Positions 1-5,382 of a stretch of 9,377 nt of DNA are shown here, piece by piece (positions within the stretch are counted from its first letter, which is position 1; each line of letters starts with the position of its first letter). Both the position numbers and the translations under genes were made by a program. The notes beneath the pieces were generated by a model. That model had not been told where the DNA came from. It searched no databases and saw only the letters and a program-made list of their open reading frames with translations. The DNA is from an uncultured Alphaproteobacteria bacterium (GTDB taxonomy: Bacteria; Pseudomonadota; Alphaproteobacteria; Micavibrionales; Micavibrionaceae). The stretch spans positions 1-9,377 of the forward strand of contig CAKZMN010000240.1 in NCBI GenBank assembly GCA_937128575.1, written 5' to 3'.

Positions 1-905
1 TGGGGCGCCAACGTCGCTCTGCCTTTTTCGGGCTTGAGGTTCAACGTTTTCAGCGCGGGCGCTCCGAAGTCATTGTATATCTAAGATACCCCAAAGATGA
101 GCGCGAGGATGTGTCGACGCTAAGCGAAGCGCGCATTCGCTTGCCCGATGGTTCCCAAGTTCCCTTAAGCAGCGTCACAGATATTCATGAGCAACTGGGA
201 TATTCACAAATTCAAAGCGTGAATGGCCGCCGCATTGTTAGCGTAACAGGTGACATTGACTATGCCTTAACAACGCCAAGCGAGGTTATAAAGACATTAC
301 AGGCAGATATTTTACCTCAATTAGAGCAGCGCTACGCAGGTCTTTCATACAGCTTTGAAGGTGAAAGCCGTGATCAAGCCCAGGATTTAGCCAGCCTTGG
401 GCGGAATATGCTCATTGCGCTTATGCTTATTTATGTGATGCTCGGCTCACAACTGCGTAGCTATGTTCTACCTATCGTTATCATGTCTGCCATTCCCTTT
501 GGCGTTGTTGGCGCGGTATGGGGGCATTATTTATTGGGGCAAGATGTGACCTTCATTTCCCTGTTCGGCATTGTGGCTTTATCGGGCGTGGTGGTGAATG
601 ACAGTGTTGTGCTGGTTGATTACTATAATAAACAGCGCGCAGCGGGCATTGATGCCTATGAGGCCGTGGTGCTGTCGATTGAGCGACGCTTCAGACCTAT
701 TTTACTGACCACCCTCACAACCAGCTTAGGCCTTTTACCCATGCTGCTTGAGACAAGCATGCAGGCGCAATTCTTAATTCCCATGGTGATTTCTCTGGCG
801 ACAGGCATATTATTTGCGACATTCGTAATACTCTTACTTGTGCCCTGCCTTGTTATGGCGGTTGAGGACTTCAAAAAACTAGGTGAGAGATTACGTCGTG
901 CTTAG
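1..905 (+). CDS. RND efflux permease, C-terminal part (5' end outside window)
   Basis: This is the C-terminal 300 residues of a resistance-nodulation-division inner-membrane transporter (AcrB/ACR_tran superfamily), a proton-driven pump that works with a periplasmic adaptor and an outer-membrane channel. The frame is open from base 3 to a TAG stop at 903-905. The internal GTG at 111 is not a start, because family-like sequence (FFGLEVQRFQRGRSEV) precedes it. The first 110 or so visible residues are periplasmic porter/docking sequence (RLPDGSQVPLSSV). About five hydrophobic helices follow, matching TM8-TM12. TM10 carries the signature FGIVALSGVVVNDSVVLVDY, where the position of the AcrB relay lysine appears to be Asn, as I recall for a non-AcrB subgroup of the family. 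The protein ends in a short basic tail (ERLRRA). Substrate cannot be told from this part. It converges on the kinase gene with a 5-bp gap and no visible terminator. Confidence 0.95.
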   Translation, partial: GRQRRSAFFGLEVQRFQRGRSEVIVYLRYPKDEREDVSTLSEARIRLPDGSQVPLSSVTDIHEQLGYSQIQSVNGRRIVSVTGDIDYALTTPSEVIKTLQADILPQLEQRYAGLSYSFEGESRDQAQDLASLGRNMLIALMLIYVMLGSQLRSYVLPIVIMSAIPFGVVGAVWGHYLLGQDVTFISLFGIVALSGVVVNDSVVLVDYYNKQRAAGIDAYEAVVLSIERRFRPILLTTLTTSLGLLPMLLETSMQAQFLIPMVISLATGILFATFVILLLVPCLVMAVEDFKKLGERLRRA

Positions 906-910
906 GGGCG

Positions 911-2065
911 TTATTGTGACCTAGGTAGATAGATGCGAAGAGCGCTCCCCTTGCCGTTTTCACTTTTAACAATAATTTTTCCACCCGATGTAGAAACAAA
1001 GCCATCAGCCATGCTTAGGCCTAACCCAGCACCCTTGGTCGTTTTAGTTGTGAAAAAAGGCTCGAATATTTTTAACTGCAGTTCATCATCAATACCCGCA
1101 CCGGTATCTATAATTTCGACCATTATAAACTCTGCGCCATTTAAATCAGACAGTGACGGCGGTTTATCTGCGCTTGTGAAGCTCACATTCTGAGTGCGCA
1201 GCGAGACCACCCCGCCATCCACCATGGCTTCGCGCGCATTGGCAATTATATCAATAAGCGTGCGCTGCATTTGTGCGTGATCGATATTTACCAGCCACAA
1301 ATCATCCATTAATGACAGCTCCACTTCATGCGCGCGCCCATCCGCCCGACTGGATAATTCTGGAGTGTCTTTTATAAGGTCATTTATATTCACAGTTTGC
1401 GGCTCAAGATATTGACTGCCTGCAAATACCATCAGCTGCTTAATTAAGTTAGCACCGCGCTCTGTACCGCCCCTGATAGACTCAATGCGCGCCTTCAGAG
1501 ATTCCACATCGGGCGCATCATTCTTATCTAGGGCCATTTCAGATAATCTGACGTTGCCTAATATAATAGTCAAAAAATTATTGAAGTCGTGGACAATGGA
1601 GCCTGTTAAGCGCTTCATCGCTGCCATTCTTTCTGAATGCACCAATTGTTGCGTGACTTCATGGTGTTTTAGATGCAAATCATAGCTTTGATTTGCCTTT
1701 AATATGGTCGCGTTTAATAAATCGAGCGTTGTTGTGTCTTTAATAATATATTCCTGCACACCGCATTTAATTGCATCTTGCATCTCCTCATGTTGATTTT
1801 TTTCTATGAGAAAAATAATAGGGCATGGACCCAAACCATCTTGGGCATTTGATATTTCTTTTAAAAAATCAGCGCTACTCATATCCGGCAACATATAAGC
1901 TAGAAAAATTAAGTCATACGCGCGACTTTGAGTCTCAGCAATCGCTTGCTGCCCGTTTGACGCTTCAAATATCACTGTTTTTTTGCCAGTTTCCGCAATT
2001 TTATCCTTCAAAAGCAGGCGATACGTTTCGTTATTTTCAACAATTAAAATTTGCATAGATGACAT
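911..2065 (-). CDS. Soluble histidine kinase with degenerate N-terminal receiver domain
   Basis: This 384-residue signalling protein has no membrane segment or signal peptide, so it is probably cytoplasmic. Residues 5-122 are a CheY-like receiver domain. A coiled linker (about 125-150) leads to a dimerisation/phosphoacceptor helix with the H-box VHDFNN, His159. Residues 258-382 are a GHKL ATPase domain: N-box IIANAREAM (Asn276), G1 box DTGAGI (Asp320), F-box FEPFFTTK and G2 box GAGLGLS (345-351). The kinase half therefore looks catalytically complete. The receiver half is not: the usual acidic pair reads ENN (10-12), the phospho-Asp is Ala56 (FLAYMLPDM), and the Thr/Ser switch position appears to be Ile87. 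Lys109 is kept. The ATG at 2065 has AAGAG seven bases upstream; Met4 is an alternative start without a ribosome binding site. The partner regulator is not visible, and control of the neighbouring fimbrial genes is possible but unproven. Confidence 0.93.
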   Translation of the reverse strand: MSSMQILIVENNETYRLLLKDKIAETGKKTVIFEASNGQQAIAETQSRAYDLIFLAYMLPDMSSADFLKEISNAQDGLGPCPIIFLIEKNQHEEMQDAIKCGVQEYIIKDTTTLDLLNATILKANQSYDLHLKHHEVTQQLVHSERMAAMKRLTGSIVHDFNNFLTIILGNVRLSEMALDKNDAPDVESLKARIESIRGGTERGANLIKQLMVFAGSQYLEPQTVNINDLIKDTPELSSRADGRAHEVELSLMDDLWLVNIDHAQMQRTLIDIIANAREAMVDGGVVSLRTQNVSFTSADKPPSLSDLNGAEFIMVEIIDTGAGIDDELQLKIFEPFFTTKTTKGAGLGLSMADGFVSTSGGKIIVKSENGKGSALRIYLPRSQ

Positions 2066-2078
2066 TATAAGACTCTTG

Positions 2079-2096
2079 GGTAATATTTATATAACC
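2079..2096. promoter_or_regulatory. Imperfect inverted repeat upstream of the kinase gene
   Basis: GGTAATAT and ATATAACC face each other across two bases, with 7 of 8 positions pairing. The repeat lies 14 bp before the kinase start codon. Read on the minus strand it also contains TATAAA, a possible -10 element. It could be an operator, a promoter element, or chance in an AT-rich spacer. Confidence 0.25.
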
Positions 2097-2198
2097 TTAA
2101 GGATATGCTGAACGTTTGCAAAACCTTACGCAATCCCATGGTGTGTTGAGTTAGGCCTCTTCTTGTGTTACTTTTAACGTGAAATTAACTTTACGGGT

Positions 2199-2212
2199 AG
2201 TACTATAGTACT
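2199..2212. promoter_or_regulatory. Perfect 14-bp palindrome in the pilin promoter region
   Basis: AGTACTATAGTACT is a perfect palindrome 55 bp before the pilin start codon. It also holds a direct repeat of TAGTACT with an 8-bp period (2198-2204 and 2206-2212). TATAGT at 2204-2209 resembles a -10 hexamer, but no good -35 lies 16-18 bp upstream, so an activator-dependent or repressed promoter is plausible. The binding protein is unknown. The 202-bp gap from 2066 to 2267 contains nothing else that I can call. Confidence 0.4.
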
Positions 2213-2267
2213 CATAGGGTACACAACCAATCGTAATAATTTTTACAAGAAGAGCACAGGAGATCAC

Positions 2268-2834
2268 ATGAAAAACATTAATCTAAAGACTTTAGGAAAA
2301 ATAGCACTTACAGCTTGTCTTTTATCTGCACCAATGCAGGCATTCGCACAAACTGCAACAGTTCAAGCGGATCTAATTACAGACAGCGCGATCACAACAA
2401 ACAACATTTCAAACATGGACTTTGGCGAATGGTTCCTTGTTCATGGTGGTGTTGGCACAGGTGTACTAACGCTTACTGATGATGGTTCAGTATCAGCAAC
2501 GGCAACAACAACGCCAGTTGGTTCAACATTTACTAACCTGACACCATCAGGTTCAGAAGGTGTTATCACTGTTGAAATTCCAGCAGCGGCTGTTCTAACA
2601 ATGACACGATCAAACACAACTGACTTTGCGGATGCAGGCCTTTCATTGGCTGCTGTGACATATGTGACAGCGACTGAAAGCGGTAACATCGATAGTGATG
2701 CGACAGCTGTTCCAGTAACTGTAGTCGCGGCAAACACGCCAGAGACAGTGACATTTGGTGGCCAGGTTGGTATTACAGCCACACCGGCAGATGCTGCACA
2801 TGCTGCAACGTTTGATGTAACATTCAGCTTCTAA
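2268..2834 (+). CDS. DUF4402-type pilin, probable major fimbrial subunit
   Basis: This 188-residue secreted protein has a signal peptide (basic MKNINLKTLGK, hydrophobic core, AFA|Q cleavage after residue 27). The mature part is Ala/Thr/Val/Gly-rich and predicted to be all-beta, with no cysteine. The MDFGEW motif at 50-55 matches the opening of the DUF4402 family (N-x-D/N-FG), whose members include pilin-like subunits. Some 22 residues precede it in the mature protein (QTATVQADLI onward), long enough to act as a donor-strand extension. The C terminus ATFDVTFSF alternates hydrophobic residues and ends in aromatics, like the chaperone-binding strand of classical pilins (ATFxVxYQ). A strong AGGAG (2258-2262) sits five bases before the ATG, and a strong terminator follows directly. 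The gene is therefore a high-output single-gene unit, which supports the major-subunit role. Function is inferred from family and context. Confidence 0.82.
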   Translation: MKNINLKTLGKIALTACLLSAPMQAFAQTATVQADLITDSAITTNNISNMDFGEWFLVHGGVGTGVLTLTDDGSVSATATTTPVGSTFTNLTPSGSEGVITVEIPAAAVLTMTRSNTTDFADAGLSLAAVTYVTATESGNIDSDATAVPVTVVAANTPETVTFGGQVGITATPADAAHAATFDVTFSF

Positions 2835-2856
2835 GCACTAATTAAAAAACGAGTTT

Positions 2857-2888
2857 AAAAAAGGCGCTGTAAATTACAGCGCCTTTTT
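2857..2888. terminator. Bidirectional intrinsic terminator
   Basis: The hairpin GGCGCTGT (2863-2870) pairs with ACAGCGCC (2876-2883) around a five-base loop. A-rich sequence (2857-2862) flanks one side and five T (2884-2888) the other, so a U-tract follows the stem on both strands. It lies 23 bp past the pilin stop and about 30 bp past the stop of the convergent chaperone gene, and should serve both. Confidence 0.9.
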
Positions 2889-2917
2889 CTATGTCTCGTA
2901 TATGCCTTGAGAGGCTT

Positions 2918-3748
2918 TTAATTTAATGGAAAAGTTTGCTCATCGAAAACAGTTTCATCGTCTTTGGTGCCTGATTTTAGAACTAACTTGAGGCTACCAC
3001 CGCTTACTTCTTCTTGCAGAGTTACAGGGATCAAGCGTTGAGCGACCTCAGGAAAAATGTTTGCATTAGACACTTCACCAACTAGCTTTTCTGCGCCACT
3101 TGCGGGGACGTGATATACGTTTAAATGGCCCACGAGGCCATGCTGACCCTCGACACGAGATATAGGCACATTTACCGTCAATGCCCCTTTTTCCGAACGC
3201 GCTATCTGTATTTGGCCAATTTTACCGCCCTCTTGAAAATCACCGGTACGAACGATTACAGGTACGGAATAACCGACCTTCACCGAAACGCCAGCAGCGG
3301 CGGATTGATCTTGCGTTTTCTCATCATCTATTTGTGGGTTGTCTGCGGGGGAGAAGAGCAAATGCGCATGAAAGTCGCCTTCTGGTACCTCAGCCGGACG
3401 ACGGAACGCCATACGAATTTTCTGTGATCCCTTTGCTGGAATGGTCACGCGGCGCGGCGTAAAGAACACATGCTTAGACACATCAAATTCTGATAAAGAT
3501 TTTTCTACCGGTTCATAACTTGCGCCCGTTTCCTGCATTTCGAAAAAGCGCCAGCTCATCTGAAAAGTTTTTGTCTCTTCAGACGTGTTGATCAAGGTTA
3601 TATCTTTATAACGCTCGCCATCTGCGAAAGAGATAATTGTGGGCGTGATGCCCAAATTCGCATGTGCTGCGCCCTGAAACATCATTAGGGATAAAACGCA
3701 TGCTAAAACGAAAAATACCGCCTTCACCTTGCTTATATTAATACTCAT
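2918..3748 (-). CDS. PapD-like periplasmic fimbrial chaperone 1
   Basis: This 276-residue protein has a signal peptide (SINISKVK, hydrophobic core, AHA|N after residue 30) and a two-domain immunoglobulin-like chaperone body. The first strand region reads NLGITPTIISFADGERYKDI. Residues 93-117 (VFFTPRRVTIPAKGSQKIRM) match the F1-G1 part of the PapD/COG3121 family, which supplies a strand to folding pilins. PEGDFHAHLLF (122-132) and YSVPVIVR (160-167) are typical of the following strands. The C-terminal domain covers about 170-276. By family role it would hold pilin subunits in the periplasm and carry them to the usher. AAGGAG lies six bases before the ATG. The gene starts 22 bp after the short DUF4402 gene on the same strand, so the two are likely cotranscribed. 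It ends near the two-way terminator that it shares with the pilin gene. Confidence 0.9.
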   Translation of the reverse strand: MSINISKVKAVFFVLACVLSLMMFQGAAHANLGITPTIISFADGERYKDITLINTSEETKTFQMSWRFFEMQETGASYEPVEKSLSEFDVSKHVFFTPRRVTIPAKGSQKIRMAFRRPAEVPEGDFHAHLLFSPADNPQIDDEKTQDQSAAAGVSVKVGYSVPVIVRTGDFQEGGKIGQIQIARSEKGALTVNVPISRVEGQHGLVGHLNVYHVPASGAEKLVGEVSNANIFPEVAQRLIPVTLQEEVSGGSLKLVLKSGTKDDETVFDEQTFPLN

Positions 3749-3770
3749 TAAACACTCCTTTGATTAAACA

Positions 3771-4235
3771 TTAGTAACTGATTTGTAATTGTATGGTGCC
3801 GTTATAGGTTCTGCTGTCATAAGCGAGGCTATTGCCGCTCGTTTCCGCTGTTGCACCCAAAGTAATATCCGCCAGTCCAGATGCATCGCTATTGCTGTGC
3901 ACAACTTGGAAGTTTTTTAAGGTAAAGAAATTACCACCACCCGACAAGGGTTGTAATTGCGTGGCCGTCACGTTAATCAACGCGTTTGGCGTTAAATCGT
4001 CAATTTGATATATCCCAGGTTGCGGGTCAGTAATTTTGATAATAGAACCCGCATGACCGAAAGAACCATCGGGGTTTACGCTAATGCTATATAGCATATT
4101 GTTATTGGTGATAATCACTTCACCGAAGCGTAATTTTTGCAAAATACTGACATCGGCCTGCGCATGAGACGATACAAAAAGCACCGCACATAAAATGACC
4201 AAAAATTGATGAGAACATTTAAAGATTTGCAACAT
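3771..4235 (-). CDS. Short DUF4402-like subunit, possible minor or tip pilin
   Basis: This 154-residue secreted protein has a signal peptide (MLQIFKCSH, long hydrophobic core, AQA|D after residue 27). An upstream in-frame TTG at 4271 would add twelve residues, but the ATG at 4235 gives a normal signal peptide. The mature protein reaches the family motif LRFGEV (35-40) after only seven residues. It continues with DUF4402-like beta sequence and ends RTYNGTIQLQISY, close to the family's GxYxGxxxVxxxY ending. The FGE core and aromatic C-terminal strand are shared with the major pilin, but the N-terminal extension is about 15 residues shorter. It is first in a two-gene unit with chaperone 1. The likely role is a minor, tip or terminal subunit; the specific position is inference. 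The ribosome binding site is weak (TTGAG). Confidence 0.75.
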   Translation of the reverse strand: MLQIFKCSHQFLVILCAVLFVSSHAQADVSILQKLRFGEVIITNNNMLYSISVNPDGSFGHAGSIIKITDPQPGIYQIDDLTPNALINVTATQLQPLSGGGNFFTLKNFQVVHSNSDASGLADITLGATAETSGNSLAYDSRTYNGTIQLQISY

Positions 4236-4321
4236 AAGCTCAACTCTATACGGACAATATAAACCAAGCAACGCTTGTGTGGGCCATTATTGAGCAAGCC
4301 TTTGTTTGTTTTTCCTATTTT

Positions 4322-4334
4322 AGTATGAAATACT
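4322..4334. promoter_or_regulatory. Inverted repeat between divergent fimbrial genes
   Basis: AGTAT and ATACT face each other across GAA in the 151-bp spacer between the short DUF4402 gene and the AMIN lipoprotein gene. The AGTA/TACT ends resemble those of the palindrome before the major pilin gene (2199-2212), though the spacing differs by one base. A shared regulator is possible. The five-base arms make chance a real alternative. Confidence 0.25.
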
Positions 4335-4344
4335 TAGAGTTCTG

Positions 4345-4374
4345 TTGCTTCGCGCTCATGCGATAGCATATATC
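4345..4374 (+). promoter_or_regulatory. Weak candidate promoter for the AMIN lipoprotein gene
   Basis: TTGCTT (4345-4350) and TATATC (4369-4374) are 18 bp apart, like -35 and -10 hexamers. Transcription would begin about 6 bases before the ATG at 4387, which would fit the absence of a ribosome binding site there. Neither hexamer is close to consensus, so this is only a candidate. Confidence 0.2.
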
Positions 4375-4386
4375 CGTAACGTAAAA

Positions 4387-5382
4387 ATGAAACGTGCATT
4401 GTTGAAATATAGCGCCGCGCTGGTCGTGCTCACATTGGTGGGCTGCTCTGGTGCGCCTGTTTCAAATGATGCCCCTGCGCCTAGTGCACAAAGTGACGAT
4501 GAGAATTTAAAGCCCGCCAGCGGCGAGGAAGTGTCCCTAAACCAGCCCGTGGTCATCCCCCCCGGTTTTAACGATCGTCCAGCCATGCCCGGCGAGACCG
4601 GCGCCCAAGATCTTCCCAATGGCTTACCCGCCCTCAGCCCCGCAAAGGGATTGAAAATCGACACGCTATTTAGCGAAAATGTAAAAGACACCAAGCAGCG
4701 CTTTCAACGCATCGAAAACGCTCATATAGAGTTCCGTAAAGAATATGAGCAGATTAAACCAGCGATTGTCCGCCTTGCCGCTATTGAAGCGGATTTACAG
4801 GCCCTTATGTCAGAGCTCAATGGTTTTGTTGGCAGCCAAAGCGCGCAAGATATAAAGCCCGTTCCCGCTGTTCCTGCACAGCCCGCGCCAGAAGAAAATC
4901 TGGATATATCTGAAACCGAAGCCTCGAAAGCGCCATCTGCCGCGCCCGAACAAATCGTCAACAATGACAACGCCCCCCTCCAAGTCAATGACATGGAGGC
5001 CGCGCCTGAAGCCTTAGAAAAAGACGCACAGCCCACTATGGACGCTAAGTTTTCACTGCGGGACATAAGAATTGGTAATCACGCCGATAAAATTCGCATT
5101 GTTGTAGAAACGGATGCCAAGATTGATTACGCGCTTGATTTGAACAATGAAGAGAAAATTTTAACGATTTCGTTGCCGGACACGATCGCCATTTCCACGC
5201 TGAAACGCAACCAAAGTTTTTCACGCAATGCGTTATTGAGCGCCTATAAAGTGACAGAACAAGGTAGCGGCGCGCAGATTATTTTGGATTTAAAGAAAGC
5301 ATCGAGCATTAAAAACCAAGAAGTGCTGAAGGCTAAAAATGCCCAGAGCAATGTACGCCTAGTCATAGATTTAACAATCTAG
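4387..5382 (+). CDS. Coiled-coil outer-membrane lipoprotein with C-terminal AMIN-like domain
   Basis: The ATG at 4387 gives a 331-residue protein with a classic lipoprotein signal: MKRALLKYSAALVVLTLVGC, lipobox LVGC, lipidated Cys20. Ser follows the Cys, so outer-membrane sorting is expected. A TTG at 4345 would add fourteen residues in front and is less likely. After a Pro/Ala-rich low-complexity stretch (21-95), residues 98-148 are predicted helical and charged and could form a coiled coil. A second Pro/Ala/Glu-rich linker (about 155-218) follows. Residues 221-331 resemble the AMIN domain (SLRDIRIGNHADKIRIVVET, LTISLP, VRLVIDL), which in amidases and secretins binds peptidoglycan or targets envelope machines. 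No catalytic domain is attached. It probably links the outer membrane to the wall within the fimbrial locus. Its TAG stop overlaps the usher-like gene's TAG on the other strand. Confidence 0.8.
   Translation: MKRALLKYSAALVVLTLVGCSGAPVSNDAPAPSAQSDDENLKPASGEEVSLNQPVVIPPGFNDRPAMPGETGAQDLPNGLPALSPAKGLKIDTLFSENVKDTKQRFQRIENAHIEFRKEYEQIKPAIVRLAAIEADLQALMSELNGFVGSQSAQDIKPVPAVPAQPAPEENLDISETEASKAPSAAPEQIVNNDNAPLQVNDMEAAPEALEKDAQPTMDAKFSLRDIRIGNHADKIRIVVETDAKIDYALDLNNEEKILTISLPDTIAISTLKRNQSFSRNALLSAYKVTEQGSGAQIILDLKKASSIKNQEVLKAKNAQSNVRLVIDLTI

Noticed and set aside
2093..2128. Repeated AACCTTA (2093-2099 and 2122-2128) in the pilin upstream spacer
   Set aside because: Seven-base repeats 29 bp apart in AT-rich DNA are weak evidence of a binding site.
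2307..2318. Lipobox-like LTAC (residues 14-17) in the pilin signal peptide
   Set aside because: Only five hydrophobic residues lie between Lys11 and Cys17, too few for a lipoprotein signal, and a good AFA|Q signal peptidase I site follows.
2441..2782. 113-residue open frame on the minus strand inside the pilin gene
   Set aside because: It lies wholly within the pilin coding region, has no ribosome binding site or recognisable domain, and reflects the repetitive Ala/Thr/Val codons of the pilin.
4236..4271. TTG start for the short DUF4402 subunit
   Set aside because: The ATG at 4235 yields a standard signal peptide; the extra residues add nothing typical.
4345..4386. TTG start for the AMIN lipoprotein
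   Set aside because: The added residues (LRAHAIAYIRNVK) would spoil a normal lipoprotein signal that begins perfectly at ATG 4387.
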